DNA of 64,000 nucleotides from contig OZ038510.1 of assembly GCA_964036315.1 (NCBI GenBank), forward strand, positions 83,483,819 to 83,547,818, written 5' to 3'. Shown here in pieces: positions 26,100 through 40,654 of the stretch; the first letter of the stretch is position 1; each line of letters begins with the position of its first letter. The notes under the pieces were generated by a model. It saw only the letters and a program-made list of their open reading frames with translations, made no database searches and was not told where the DNA came from. The DNA comes from Acanthosepion esculentum (Eukaryota; Mollusca; Cephalopoda; Sepiida; Sepiidae). The position numbers and the translations under genes are program-made.

Positions 26100-29000
26100 A
26101 TTCTTTCTTTCTGTCTTCTTTCTTTCTGTTTTCTTTCTATGTATCGTTCATACTTTCTGACATCTTGCTTTCTTTCTTTCTGTTTTCTTTCTGTGTATCG
26201 TTCATTCTTTCTTTCTGTCTTATTCCTTACATTCTTTCCTTCTGTTTTTTTCTATGAATCGTTCATTCTTTCTTTCTGTCTTCTTTCTTTCTTTCTGTTT
26301 TCTTTCTATGTATCGTTCATTCTTTCTGACTTCTTCCTTTCTTTCTTTCTGTTTTCTTTCTATGTATTGTTCATTCTTTCTGACTTCTTCCTTTCTTTAT
26401 TTCTGTTTTCTTTCTATGTCTCGTTCATTCTTTCTTTCTGTCTTATTCCTTACATTCTTTCATCCTGTTTTTTTCTATGAATCGTTCATTCTTTATTTCT
26501 GTCTTCTTTCTTTCTTTCTGTTTTCTTTCTATGTATCGTTCATTCTTTCTGACTTCTTCCATTCTTTCTTTCTGTTTTCTTTCTATGTATCGTTCATTCT
26601 TTCTGACTTCTTCCTTTCTTTCTTTCTGTTTTCTTTCTATGTATCGTTCATTCTTTCTTTCTGTCTTATTCCTTACATTCTTTCCTCCTGTTTTTTTCTA
26701 TGAATCGTTCATTCTTTCTTTCTGTCTTCTTTCTTTCTTTCTGTTTTCTTTCTATGTATCGTTCATTCTTTCTGAATTCTTGCTTTCTTTCTTTCTGTTT
26801 TCTTTCTATGTATCCTTCATACTTGCTTTCTGTCTTATTCCTTACATTCTTTCCTTCTGTTTTTTTCTATGAATCGTTCATTCTTTCTTTCTGTCTTCTT
26901 TCTTTCTTTCTGTTTTCTTTCTATGTATCGTTCATTCTTTCTGACTTCTTCCTTTCTTTCTTTCTGTTTTCTTTCTATGTATCGTTCATTCTTTCTGATT
27001 TCTTGCCTTCTTTCTTTCTGTTTTCTTTCTATGTATCGTTCATTCTTTCTTTCTGTCTTATTCCTTAGATTCTTTCCTCCTGTTTTTTTCTATGAATCGT
27101 TCATTCTTTCTTTCTGTCTTCTTTCTTTCTGTTTTCTTTCTATGTATCGTTCATTCTTTCTGACATCTTGCTTTCTTTCTTTCTGTTTTCTTTCTGTGTA
27201 TCGTTCATTCTTTCTTTCTGTCTTATTCCTTATATTCTTTCCTTCTGTTTTTTATATGAATCGTTCATTCTTTCTTTCTGTCTTATTCCTTACATTCTTT
27301 CCTCCTGTTTTTTTCTATGAATCGTTCATTCTTTCTTTCTGTCTTCTTTCTTTCTGTTTTCTTTCTATGTATCGTTCATTCATTCTGACATCTTGCTTTC
27401 TTTCTTTCTGTTTTCTTTCTGTGTATCGTTCATTCTTTCTTTCTGTCTTATTCCTTACATTCTTTCCTTCTGTTTTTTCTATGAATCGTTCATTCTTTCT
27501 TTCTGTCTTCTTTCTTTCTTTCTGTTTTCTTTCTATGTATCGTTCATTCTTTCTGACTTCTTCCTTTCTTTCTTTCTGTTTTCTTTCTATATATTGTTCA
27601 TTCTTTCTGACTTCTTCCTTTCTTTCTTTCTGTTTTCTTTCTATGTCTCGTTCATTCTTTCTTTCTGTCTTATTCCTTACATTCTTTCCTCCTGTTTTTT
27701 TCTATGAATCGTTCATTCTTTCTTTCTGTTTTCTTTCTTTCTTTCTGTTTTCTTTCTATGTATCGTTCATTCTTTCTGACATCTTGCTTTCTTTCTTTCT
27801 GTTTTCTTTCTATGTATCGTTCATACTTGCTTTCTGTCTTATTCCTTACATTCTTTCCTTCTGTTTTTTTCTATGAATCGTTCATTCTTTCTTTCTGTCT
27901 TCTTTCTTTCTGTTTTCTTTCTATGTATCGTTCATACTTTCTGACATCTTGCTTTCTTTCTTTCTGTTTTCTTTCTGTGTATCGTTCATTCTTTCTTTCT
28001 GTCTTATTCCTTACATTCTTTCCTTCTGTTTTTTTCTATGAATCGTTCATTCTTTCTTTCTGTCTTCTTTCTTTCTTTCTGTTTTCTTTCTATGTATCGT
28101 TCATTCTTTCTGACTTCTTCCTTTCTTTCTTTCTGTTTTCTTTCTATGTATTGTTCATTCTTTCTGACTCCTTCCTTTCTTTATTTCTGTTTTCTTTCTA
28201 TGTCTCGTTCATTCTTTCTTTCTGTCTTATTCCTTACATTCTTTCATCCTGTTTTTTTCTATGAATCGTTCATTCTTTATTTCTGTCTTCTTTCTTTCTT
28301 TCTGTTTTCTTTCTATGTATCGTTCATTCTTTCTGACTTCTTCCATTCTTTCTTTCTGTTTTCTTTCTATGTATCGTTCATTCTTTCTGACTTCTTCCTT
28401 TCTTTCTTTCTGTTTTCTTTCTATGTATCGTTCATTCTTTCTTTCTGTCTTATTCCTTACATTCTTTCCTCCTGTTTTTTTCTATGAATCGTTCATTCTT
28501 TCTTTCTGTCTTCTTTCTTTCTTTCTGATTTCTTTTTATGTATCGTTCATTCTTTCTGAATTCTTGCTTTCTTTCTTTCTGTTTTCTTTCTATGTATCCT
28601 TCATACTTGCTTTCTGTCTTATTCCTTACATTCTTTCCTTCTGTTTTTTTCTATGAATCGTTCATTCTTTCTTTCTGTCTTCTTTCTTTCTTTCTGTTTT
28701 CTTTCTATGTATCGTTCATTCTTTCTGACTTCTTCCTTTCTTTCTTTCTGTTTTCTTTCTATGTATCGTTCATTCTTTCTGATTTCTTGCCTTCTTTCTT
28801 TCTGTTTTCTTTCTATGTATCGTTCATTCTTTCTTTCTGTCTTATTCCTTAGATTCTTTCCTCCTGTTTTTTTCTATGAATCGTTCATTCTTTCTTTCTG
28901 TCTTCTTTCTTTCTGTTTTCTTTCTATGTATCGTTCATTCTTTCTGACATCTTGCTTTCTTTCTTTCTGTTTTCTTTCTGTGTATCGTTCATTCTTTCTT

Positions 29001-29521
29001 TCTGTCTTATTCCTTATTTTCTTTCCTTCTGTTTTTTATATGAATCGTTCATTCTTTCTTTCTGTCTTATTCCTTACATTCTTTCCTCCTGTTTTTTTCT
29101 ATGAATCGTTCATTCTTTCTTTCTGTCTTCTTTCTTTCTGTTTTCTTTCTATGTATCGTTCATTCATTCTGACATCTTGCTTTCTTTCTTTCTGTTTTCT
29201 TTCTGTGTATCGTTCATTCTTTCTTTCTGTCTTATTCCTTACATTCTTTCCTTCTGTTTTTTCTATGAATCGTTCATTCTTTCTTTCTGTCTTCTTTCTT
29301 TCTTTCTGTTTTCTTTCTATGTATCGTTCATTCTTTCTGACTTCTTCCTTTCTTTCTTTCTGTTTTCTTTCTATATATTGTTCATTCTTTCTGACTTCTT
29401 CCTTTCTTTCTTTCTGTTTTCTTTCTATGTCTCGTTCATTCTTTCTTTCTGTCTTATTCCTTACATTCTTTCCTCCTGTTTTTTTCTATGAATCGTTCAT
29501 TCTTTCTTTCTGTTTTCTTTC
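26100..29521. repeat. 1,784-bp tandem duplication
   Basis: Bases 26,100-27,737 recur at 27,884-29,521 with an offset of 1,784 bp. The block includes the rare variants tatgtctcg, tatgtattg, tatatattg and ttagattc. Small differences occur (gacttcttcc near 26,386 against gactccttcc near 28,170; ttatattc near 27,231 against ttattttc near 29,015). Confidence 0.85.
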
Positions 29522-31177
29522 TATGTATCGTTCATTCTTTCTGACTTCTTCCTTTCTTTCTTTCTGTTTTCTTTCTATGTATCGTTCATTCTTTCTGACT
29601 TCTTCCTTTCTTTCTTTCTGTTTTCTTTCTATGTATCGTTCATTCATTCTTTCTGTCTTATTCCTTACATTCTTTCCTCCTGTTTTTTTCTATGAATCGT
29701 TCATTCTTTCTTTCTCTCTTCTTTCTTTCTTTCTGTTTTCTTTCTATATATCGTTCATTCTTTCTTTCTCTCTTATTCCTTACATTCTTTCCTTCTGTTT
29801 TTTCTATGAATCGTTCATTCTTTCTTTCTGTCTTCTTTCTTTCTTTCTGTTTTCTTTCTATGTATCGTTCATTCTTTCTGACTTCTTCCTTTCTTTCTTT
29901 CTGTTTTCTTTCTATGTATCGTTCATTCTTTCTGATTTCTTGCCTTCTTTCTTTCTGTTTTCTTTCTATGTATCGTTCATTCTTTCTTTCTGTCTTATTC
30001 CTTAGATTCTTTCCTCCTGTTTTTTTCTATGAATCGTTCATTCTTTCTTTCTGTCTTCTTTCTTTCTGTTTTCTTTCTATGTATCGTTCATTCTTTCTGA
30101 CATCTTGCTTTCTTTCTTTCTGTTTTCTTTCTGTGTATCGTTCATTCTTTCTTTCTGTCTTATTCCTTACATTCTTTCCTTCTGTTTTTTATATGAATCG
30201 TTCATTCTTTCTTTCTGTCTTCTTTCTTTCTTTCTGTTTTCGTTCTATGTATCGTTCATTCTTTCTGACTTCTTCCTTTCTTTCTTTCTGTTTTCTTTCT
30301 ATGTATCGTTCATTCTTTCTTTCTGTCTTATTCCTTACATTCTTTCCTCCTGTTTTTTTCTATGAATCGTTCATTCTTTCTTTCTGACTTCTTCCTTTCT
30401 TTCTTTCTGTTTTCTTTCTATGTATTGTTCATTCTTTCCGACTTCTTCCTTTCTTTGTTTCTGTTTTCTTTCCATGTATCGTTCATTCTTTCTTTCTGTC
30501 TTATTCCTTACATTCTTTCCTCCTGTTTTTTTCTATGAATCGTTCATTCTTTCTTTCTGTCTTCTTTCTTTCTTTCTCTTTTCTTTCTATGTATCGTTCA
30601 TTCTTTCTGACTTCTTCCTTTCTTTCTTTCTGTTTTCTTTCTATGTATCGTTCATTCTTTCTGATTTCTTCCGTTCTTTATTTCTGTTTTCTTTCTATGT
30701 ATCGTTCATTCTTTCTGATTTCTTCCGTTCTTTCTTTCTGTTTTCTTTCTATGTATCGTTCATTCTTTCTGATTTCTTCCGTTCTTTCTTTCTGTGTTCT
30801 TTCTATGTATCGTTCATTCTTTCTTTCTGTCTTATTCCTTACATTCTTTCATTCTGTTTTTTTCTATGAATCGTTCATTCTTTCATTCTGTCTTCTTTCT
30901 TTGTTTCCGTTTTCTTTCTATATATCGTTCATTCTTTCTGACGTCTTCCTTTCTTTCTTTCTGTTTTCTTTCTATGTATCGTACATTCTTTCTTTCTGTC
31001 TTATTCCTTACATTCTTTCCTTCTGTTTTTTTCTATGAATCGTTCATTCTTTCTTTCTGTCTTCTTTCTTTCTGTTTTCTTTCTATGTATCGTTCATTCT
31101 ATCTGACTTCTTCCTTTCTTTCTTTCTTTTTTCTGTTTTTTTCTATGAATCGTTCAGTTTATTTTCTGTTTTCTTCC

Positions 31178-31184
31178 TTTCTTC

Positions 31185-31238
<54 letters not shown>

Positions 31239-31239
31239 G
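31178..31239 (+). repeat. Longest (CTTT)n tract inside a variant satellite unit
   Basis: A run of about 14 CTTT repeats lies between ttcttcctttcttcc and tctgttgctttctatg. The same variant unit, with shorter runs, occurs near 15,640, 16,990, 21,850, 23,210, 24,485, 35,060, 38,110, 39,775, 41,650, 43,565, 47,975, 49,120 and 50,455. Run length differs among copies that are otherwise alike, so the tract mutates faster than its host unit. Confidence 0.9.
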
Positions 31240-32544
31240 TTGCTTTCTATGTATCGTTCATTCTTTCTTTCTGTATTCTTTCTTTCTTTCCTTCTGTTTT
31301 CATTCTATGTATCGTTCATTCTTTCTTTCTGTCTTATTCCTTACATTCTTTCCTTCTGTTTTTTTTTCTATGCATCGTTCATTCTTTCTTTCTGTCTTCT
31401 TTCTTTCTTTCTGTTTTCTTTCTATGTATCGTTCATTCTTTCTGACTTCTTCCTTTCTTTCTTTCTGTTTTCTTTCTATGTATCGTTCATTCTTTCTTTC
31501 TGTCTTATTCCTTACATTCTTTCCTTCTGTTTTTTTTCTATGAATCGTTCATTCTTTCTATCTGTCTTCTTTCTTTCTTTCTGTTTTCTTTCTATGTATC
31601 GTTCATTCTTTCTGACTTCTTCCTTTCTTTCTTTCTGATTTCTTTCTATGTATCGTTCATTCTTTCTGACTTCTTGCTTTCTTTCTTTCTGTTTTCTTTC
31701 TATGTATCGTTCATTCTTTCTTTCTGTCTTATTCCTTACATTCTTTCCTCCTGTTTTTTTTCTATGAATCGTTCATTCTTTCTTTCTGTCTTCTTTCTTT
31801 CTTTCTGTTTTCTTTCTATGTATCGTTCATTCTTTCTGACTTCTTGCTTTCTTTCTTTCTGTTATCTTTCTATGTATCGTTCATACTTGCTTTCTGTCTT
31901 ATTCCTTACATTCTTTCCTTCTGTTTTTTTCTATGAATCGTTCATTCTTTCTTTCTGTCTTCTTTCTTTCTTTCTGTTTTCTTTCTATGTATCGTTCATT
32001 CTTTCTGACTTCTTCCTTTCTTACTTTCTGTTTTCTTTCTATGTATCGTTCATTCTTTCTTTCTGTCTCATTCCTTACATTCTTTCCTCCTGTTTATTTC
32101 TATGAATCGTTCATTCTTTCTTTCTGTCTTCTTTCTTTCTGTTTTCTTTCTATGTATCGTTCATTCATTCTGACATCTTGCTTTCTTTCTTTCTGTTTTC
32201 TTTCTGTGTATCGTTCATTCTTTCTTTCTGTCTTATTCCTTACATTCTTTCCTTCTGTTTTTTTCTATGAATCGTTCATTCTTTCTTTCTTTCTGTTTTC
32301 TTTCTATGTATCGTTCATTCTTTCTGACTTCTTCCTTTCTTTCTTTCTGTTTTCTTTCTATATATTGTTCATTCTTTCTGACTTCTTCCTTTCTTTCTTT
32401 CTGTTTTCTTTCTATGTCTCATTCATTCTTTCTTTCTGTCTTATTCCTTACATTCTTTCCTCCTGTTTTTTTCTATGAATCGTTCATTCTTTCTTTCTGT
32501 TTTCTTTCTATGTATCGTTCATTCTTTCTGACTTCTTCCTTTCT

Positions 32545-35060
32545 TTCTTTCTGTTTTCTTTCTATGTATCGTTCATTCTTTCTGACTTCTTCCTTTCTTT
32601 CTTTCTGTTTTCTTTCTATATATTGTTCATTCTTTCTGACTTCTTCCTTCCTTTCTTTCTGTTTTCTTTCTATGTCTCGTTCATTCTTTCTTTCTGTCTT
32701 ATTCCTTACATTCTTTCCTCCTGTTTTTTTCTATGAATCGTTCATTCTTTCTTTCTGTCTTCTTTCTTTCTTTCTGTTTTCTTTCTATGTATCGTTCATT
32801 CTTTCTGACATCTTGCTTTCTTTCTTTCTGTTTTCTTTCTATGTATCGTTCATACTTGCTTTCTGTCTTATTCCTTACATTCTTTCCTTCTGTTTTTTTC
32901 TATGAATCGTTCATTCTTTCTTTCTGTCTTCTTTCTTTCTGTTTTCTTTCTATGTATCGTTCATTCTTTCTGACTTCTTCCTTTCTTTCTTTCTGTTTTC
33001 TTTCTATATATCGTTCATTCTTTCTTTCTGTCTTATTCCTTACATTCTTTCCTCCTGTTTTTTTCTATGAATCTTTCATTCTTTCTTTCTGTCTTCTTTC
33101 TTTCTGTTTTCTTTCTATGTATCGTTCATCCTTTCTGACATCTTGCTTTCTTTCTTTCTGTTTTCTTTCTGTGTATCGTTCATTCTTTCTTTCTGTCTTA
33201 TTCCTTACATTCTTTCCGTCAGTTTTTTTCTATGAATCGTTCATTCTTTCTTTCTGTCTTCTTTCTTTCTTTCTGTTTTCTTTCTATGTATCGTTCATTC
33301 TTTCTGACTTCTTCCTTTCTTTCTTTCTGTTTTCTTTCTATGTATTGTTCATTCTTTCTGACTTCTTCCTTTCTTTATTTCTGTTTTCTTTCTATGTCTC
33401 GTTCATTCTTTCTTTCTGTCTTATTCCTTACATTCTTTCATCCTGTTTTTTTCTATGAATCGTTCATTCTTTATTTCTGTCTTCTTTCTTTCTTTCTGTT
33501 TTCTTTCTATGTATCGTTCATTCTTTCTGACTTCTTCCATTCTTTCTTTCTGTTTTCTTTCTATGTATCGTTCATTCTTTCTGACTTCTTCCTTTCTTTC
33601 TTTCTGTTTTCTTTCTATGTATCGTTCATTCTTTCTTTCTGTCTTATTCCTTACATTCTTTCCTCCTGTTTTTTTCTATGAATCGTTCATTCTTTCTTTC
33701 TGTCTTCTTTCTTTCTTTCTGTTTTCTTTCTATGTATCGTTCATTCTTTCTGAATTCTTGCTTTCTTTCTTTCTGTTTTCTTTCTATGTATCGTTCATAC
33801 TTGCTTTCTGTCTTATTCCTTACATTCTTTCCTTCTGTTTTTTTCTATGAATCGTTCATTCTTTCTTTCTGTCTTCTTTCTTTCTTTCTGTTTTCTTTCT
33901 ATGTATCGTTCATTCTTTCTGACTTCTTCCTTTCTTTCTTTCTGTTTTCTTTCTATGTATCGTTCATTCTTTCTGATTTCTTGCCTTCTTTCTTTCTGTT
34001 TTCTTTCTATGTATCGTTCATTCTTTCTTTCTGTCTTATTCCTTAGATTCTTTCCTCCTGTTTTTTTCTATGAATCGTTCATTCTTTCTTTCTGTCTTCT
34101 TTCTTTCTGTTTTCTTTCTATGTATCGTTCATTCTTTCTGACATCTTGCTTTCTTTCTTTCTGTTTTCTTTCTGTGTATCGTTCATTCTTTCTTTCTGTC
34201 TTATTCCTTACATTCTTTCCTTCTGTTTTTTATATGAATCGTTCATTCTTTCTTTCTGTCTTCTTTCTTTCTTTCTGTTTTCGTTCTATGTATCGTTCAT
34301 TCTTTCTGACTTCTTCCTTTCTTTCTTTCTGTTTTCTTTCTATGTATCGTTCATTCTTTCTTTCTGTCTTATTCCTTACATTCTTTCCTCCTGTTTTTTT
34401 TTATGAATCGTTCATTCTTTCTTTCTGACTTCTTCCTTTCTTTCTTTCTGTTTTCTTTCTATGTATTGTTCATTCTTTCCGACTTCTTCCTTTCTTTGTT
34501 TCTGTTTTCTTTCCATGTATCGTTCATTCTTTCTTTCTGTCTTATTCCTTACATTCTTTCCTCCTGTTTTTTTCTATGAATCGTTCATTCTTTCTTTCTG
34601 TCTTCTTTCTTTCTTTCTGTTTTCTTTCTATGTATCGTTCATTCTTTCTGACTTCTTCCTTTCTTTCTTTCTGTTTTATTTCTATGTATCGTTCATTCTT
34701 TCTGATTTCTTCCGTTCTTTCTTTCTGTTTTCTTTCTATGTATCGTTCATTCTTTCTGATTTCTTCCGTTCTTTCTTTCTGTTTTCTTTCTATGTATCGT
34801 TCATTCTTTCTGATTTTTCCGTTCTTTCTTTCTGTTTTCTTTCTATGTATCGTTCATTCTTTCTTTCTGTCTTATTCCTTACATTCTTTCCTTCTGTTTT
34901 TTTCTATGAATCGTTCATTCTTTCTTTCTGTCTTCTTTCTTTCTTTCTGTTTTCTTTCTATGTATCGTTCATTCTATCTGACTTCTTCCTTTCTTTCTTT
35001 CTTTTTTCTGTTTTTTTCTATGAATCGTTCATTCTTATTTTCTGTTTTCTTCCTTTCTTC

Positions 35061-35098
<38 letters not shown>

Positions 35099-38000
35099 GT
35101 TGCTTTCTATGTATCGTTCATTCTTTCTTTCTGTATTCTTTCTTTCTTTCCTTCTGTTTTCATTCTATGTATCGTTCATTCTTTCTTTCTGTCTTATTCC
35201 TTACATTCTTTCCTTCTGTTTTTTTTCTATGCATCGTTCATTCTTTCTTTCTGTCTTCTTTCTTTCTTTCTGTTTTCTTTCTATGTATCGTTCATTCTTT
35301 CTGACTTCTTCCTTTCTTTCTTTCTGTTTTATTTCTATGTATCGTTCATTCTTTCTGATTTCTTCCGTTCTTTCTTTCTGTTTTCTTTCTATGTATCGTT
35401 CATTCTTTCTGATTTCTTCCGTTCTTTCTTTCTGTTTTCTTTCTATGTATCGTTCATTCTTTCTGATTTTTCCGTTCTTTCTTTCTGTTTTCTTTCTATG
35501 TATCGTTCATTCTTTCTTTCTGTCTTATTCCTTACATTCTTTCCTTCTGTTTTTTTCTATGAATCGTTCATTCTTTCTTTCTGTCTTCTTTCTTTCTTTC
35601 TGTTTTCTTTCTATGTATCGTTCATTCTTTCTGACTTCTTCCTTTCTTTCTTTCTGTTTTCTTTCTATATATTGTTCATTCTTTCTGACTTCTTCCTTCC
35701 TTTCTTTCTGTTTTCTTTCTATGTCTCGTTCATTCTTTCTTTCTGTCTTATTCCTTACATTCTTTCCTCCTGTTTTTTTCTATGAATCGTTCATTCTTTC
35801 TTTCTGTCTTCTTTCTTTCTTTCTGTTTTCTTTCTATGTATCGTTCATTCTTTCTGACATCTTGCTTTCTTTCTTTCTGTTTTCTTTCTATGTATCGTTC
35901 ATACTTGCTTTCTGTCTTATTCCTTACATTCTTTCCTTCTGTTTTTTTCTATGAATCGTTCATTCTTTCTTTCTGTCTTCTTTCTTTCTGTTTTCTTTCT
36001 ATGTATCGTTCATTCTTTCTGACTTCTTCCTTTCTTTCTTTCTGTTTTCTTTCTATATATCGTTCATTCTTTCTTTCTGTCTTATTCCTTACATTCTTTC
36101 CTCCTGTTTTTTTCTATGAATCTTTCATTCTTTCTTTCTGTCTTCTTTCTTTCTGTTTTCTTTCTATGTATCGTTCATCCTTTCTGACATCTTGCTTTCT
36201 TTCTTTCTGTTTTCTTTCTGTGTATCGTTCATTCTTTCTTTCTGTCTTATTCCTTACATTCTTTCCGTCAGTTTTTTTCTATGAATCGTTCATTCTTTCT
36301 TTCTGTCTTCTTTCTTTCTTTCTGTTTTCTTTCTATGTATCGTTCATTCTTTCTGACTTCTTCCTTTCTTTCTTTCTGTTTTCTTTCTATGTATTGTTCA
36401 TTCTTTCTGACTTCTTCCTTTCTTTATTTCTGTTTTCTTTCTATGTCTCGTTCATTCTTTCTTTCTGTCTTATTCCTTACATTCTTTCATCCTGTTTTTT
36501 TCTATGAATCGTTCATTCTTTATTTCTGTCTTCTTTCTTTCTTTCTGTTTTCTTTCTATGTATCGTTCATTCTTTCTGACTTCTTCCATTCTTTCTTTCT
36601 GTTTTCTTTCTATGTATCGTTCATTCTTTTTGACTTCTTCCTTTCTTTCTTTCTGTTTTCTTTCTATGTATCGTTCATTCTTTCTTTCTGTCTTATTCCT
36701 TACATTCTTTCCTCCTGTTTTTTTCTATGAATCGTTCATTCTTTCTTTCTGTCTTCTTTCTTTCTTTCTGTTTTCTTTCTATGTATCGTTCATTCTTTCT
36801 GAATTCTTGCTTTCTTTCTTTCTGTTTTCTTTCTATGTATCGTTCATACTTGCTTTCTGTCTTATTCCTTACATTCTTTCCTTCTGTTTTTTTCTATGAA
36901 TCGTTCATTCTTTCTTTCTGTCTTCTTTCTTTCTTTCTGTTTTCTTTCTATGTATCGTTCATTCTTTCTGACTTCTTCCTTTCTTTCTTTCTGTTTTCTT
37001 TCTATGTATCGTTCATTCTTTCTGATTTCTTGCCTTCTTTCTTTCTGTTTTCTTTCTATGTATCGTTCATTCTTTCTTTCTGTCTTATTCCTTAGATTCT
37101 TTCCTCCTGTTTTTTTCTATGAATCGTTCATTCTTTCTTTCTGTCTTCTTTCTTTCTGTTTTCTTTCTATGTATCGTTCATTCTTTCTGACATCTTGCTT
37201 TCTTTCTTTCTGTTTTCTTTCTGTGTATCGTTCATTCTTTCTTTCTGTCTTATTCCTTACATTCTTTCCTTCTGTTTTTTATATGAATCGTTCATTCTTT
37301 CTTTCTGTCTTCTTTCTTTCTTTCTGTTTTCGTTCTATGTATCGTTCATTCTTTCTGACTTCTTCCTTTCTTTCTTTCTGTTTTCTTTCTATGTATCGTT
37401 CATTCTTTCTTTCTGTCTTATTCCTTACATTCTTTCCTCCTGTTTTTTTTTATGAATCGTTCATTCTTTCTTTCTGACTTCTTCCTTTCTTTCTTTCTGT
37501 TTTCTTTCTATGTATTGTTCATTCTTTCCGACTTCTTCCTTTCTTTGTTTCTGTTTTCTTTCCATGTATCGTTCATTCTTTCTTTCTGTCTTATTCCTTA
37601 CATTCTTTCCTCCTGTTTTTTTCTATGAATCGTTCATTCTTTCTTTCTGTCTTCTTTCTTTCTTTCTGTTTTCTTTCTATGTATCGTTCATTCTTTCTGA
37701 CTTCTTCCTTTCTTTCTTTCTGTTTTATTTCTATGTATCGTTCATTCTTTCTGATTTCTTCCGTTCTTTCTTTCTGTTTTCTTTCTATGTATCGTTCATT
37801 CTTTCTGATTTCTTCCGTTCTTTCTTTCTGTTTTCTTTCTATGTATCGTTCATTCTTTCTGATTTTTCCGTTCTTTCTTTCTGTTTTCTTTCTATGTATC
37901 GTTCATTCTTTCTTTCTGTCTTATTCCTTACATTCTTTCCTTCTGTTTTTTTCTATGAATCGTTCATTCTTTCTTTCTGTCTTCTTTCTTTCTTTCTGTT

Positions 38001-38109
38001 TTCTTTCTATGTATCGTTCATTCTATCTGACTTCTTCCTTTCTTTCTTTCTTTTTTCTGTTTTTTTCTATGAATCGTTCATTCTTATTTTCTGTTTTCTT
38101 CCTTTCTTC

Positions 38110-38147
<38 letters not shown>

Positions 38148-38678
38148 GTTGCTTTCTATGTATCGTTCATTCTTTCTTTCTGTATTCTTTCTTTCTTTCC
38201 TTCTGTTTTCATTCTATGTATCGTTCATTCTTTCTTTCTGTCTTATTCCTTACATTCTTTCCTTCTGTTTTTTTTCTATGCATCGTTCATTCTTTCTTTC
38301 TGTCTTCTTTCTTTCTTTCTGTTTTCTTTCTATGTATCGTTCATTCTTTCTGACTTCTTCCTTTCTTTCTTTCTGTTTTATTTCTATGTATCGTTCATTC
38401 TTTCTGATTTCTTCCGTTCTTTCTTTCTGTTTTCTTTCTATGTATCGTTCATTCTTTCTGATTTCTTCCGTTCTTTCTTTCTGTTTTCTTTCTATGTATC
38501 GTTCATTCTTTCTGATTTTTCCGTTCTTTCTTTCTGTTTTCTTTCTATGTATCGTTCATTCTTTCTTTCTGTCTTATTCCTTACATTCTTTCCTTCTGTT
38601 TTTTTCTATGAATCGTTCATTCTTTCTTTCTGTCTTCTTTCTTTCTTTCTGTTTTCTTTCTATGTATCGTTCATTCTT
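32545..38678. repeat. 3,049-bp direct tandem duplication
   Basis: Two adjoining copies are about 32,545-35,630 and 35,594-38,679, with a constant offset of 3,049 bp. They share the (CTTT)n unit near 35,060 and 38,110 and the three successive gatttcttccg units with their four-base-shorter gatttttccg variant. The end of copy 1 meets the start of copy 2, as expected of a simple tandem duplication. Confidence 0.88.
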
Positions 38679-39767
38679 TCTGATTTCTTGCCTTCTTTCT
38701 TTCTGTTTTCTTTCTATGTATCGTTCATTCTTTCTTTCTGTCTTATTCCTTAGATTCTTTCCTCCTGTTTTTTTCTATGAATCGTTCATTCTTTCTTTCT
38801 GTCTTCTTTCTTTCTGTTTTCTTTCTATGTATCGTTCATTCTTTCTGACATCTTGCTTTCTTTCTTTCTGTTTTCTTTCTGTGTATCGTTCATTCTTTCT
38901 TTCTGTCTTATTCCTTACATTCTTTCCTTCTGTTTTTTATATGAATCGTTCATTCTTTCTTTCTGTCTTCTTTCTTTCTTTCTGTTTTCGTTCTATGTAT
39001 CGTTCATTCTTTCTGACTTCTTCCTTTCTTTCTTTCTGTTTTCTTTCTATGTATCGTTCATTCTTTCTTTCAGTCTTATTCCTTACATTCTTTCCTCCTG
39101 TTTTTTTTTATGAATCGTTCATTCTTTCTTTCTGACTTCTTCCTTTCTTTCTTTCTGTTTTCTTTCTATGTATTGTTCATTCTTTCCGACTTCTTCCTTT
39201 CTTTGTTTCTGTTTTCTTTCCATGTATCGTTCATTCTTTCTTTCTGTCTTATTCCTTACATTCTTTCCTCCTGTTTTTTTCTATGAATCGTTCATTCTTT
39301 CTTTCTGTCTTCTTTCTTTCTTTCTGTTTTCTTTCTATGTATCGTTCATTCTTTCTGACTTCTTCCTTTCTTTCTTTCTGTTTTATTTCTATGTATCGTT
39401 CATTCTTTCTGATTTCTTCCGTTCTTTCTTTCTGTTTTCTTTCTATGTATCGTTCATTCTTTCTGATTTCTTCCGTTCTTTCTTTCTGTTTTCTTTCTAT
39501 GTATCGTTCATTCTTTCTGATTTTTCCGTTCTTTCTTTCTGTTTTCTTTCTATGTATCGTTCATTCTTTCTTTCTGTCTTATTCCTTACATTCTTTCCTT
39601 CTGTTTTTTTCTATGAATCGTTCATTCTTTCTTTCTGTCTTCTTTCTTTCTTTCTGTTTTCTTTCTATGTATCGTTCATTCTATCTGACTTCTTCCTTTC
39701 TTTCTTTCTTTTTTCTGTTTTTTTCTATGAATCGTTCATTCTTATTTTCTGTTTTCTTCCTTTCTTC

Positions 39768-39805
<38 letters not shown>

Positions 39806-40337
39806 GTTGCTTTCTATGTATCGTTCATCCTTTCTTTCTGTATTCTTTCTTTCTTTCCTTCTGTTTTCATTCTATGTATCGTTCATTCTTTCTTTCTGTC
39901 TTATTCCTTACATTCTTTCCTTCTGTTTTTTTTCTATGCATCGTTCATTCTTTCTTTCTGTCTTCTTTCTTTCTTTCTGTTTTCTTTCTATGTATCGTTC
40001 ATTCTTTCTGACTTCTTCCTTTCTTTCTTTCTGTTTTATTTCTATGTATCGTTCATTCTTTCTGATTTCTTCCGTTCTTTCTTTCTGTTTTCTTTCTATT
40101 TATCGTTCATTCTTTCTGATTTCTTCCGTTCTTTCTTTCTGTTTTCTTTCTATGTATCGTTCATTCTTTCTGATTTTTCCGTTCTTTCTTTCTGTTTTCT
40201 TTCTATGTATCGTTCATTCTTTCTTTCTGTCTTATTCCTTACATTCTTTCCTCCTGTTTTTTTCTATGAATCGTTCATTCTTTCTTTCTGTCTTCTTTCT
40301 TTCTTTCTGTTTTCTTTCTATGTATCGTTCATTCTTT
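37020..40337. repeat. 1,658-bp tandem duplication overlapping the 3,049-bp one
   Basis: Bases 37,020-38,678 recur at 38,678-40,337 with an offset of 1,658 bp. The join falls at tgatttcttgcc (37,023 and 38,681). This duplication was laid on top of the 3,049-bp duplication, so the two give a relative order of events. Differences are few (tctgtcttattcc near 37,410 against tcagtcttattcc near 39,070). Confidence 0.85.
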
Positions 40338-40654
40338 CTGAATTCTTGCTTTCTTTCTTTCTGTTTTCTTTCTATGTATCGTTCATACTTGCTTTCTGTC
40401 TTATTCCTTACATTCTTTCCTTCTGTTTTTTTCTATGAATCGTTCATTCTTTCTTTCTGTCTTCTTTCTTTCTTTCTGTTTTCTTTCTATGTATCGTTCA
40501 TTCTTTCTGACTTCTTCCTTTCTTTCTTTCTGTTTTCTTTCTATGTATCGTTCATTCTTTCTGATTTCTTGCCTTCTTTCTTTCTGTTTTCTTTCTATGT
40601 ATAGTTCATTCTTTCTTTCTGTCTTATTCCTTCGATTCTTTCCTCCTGTTTTTT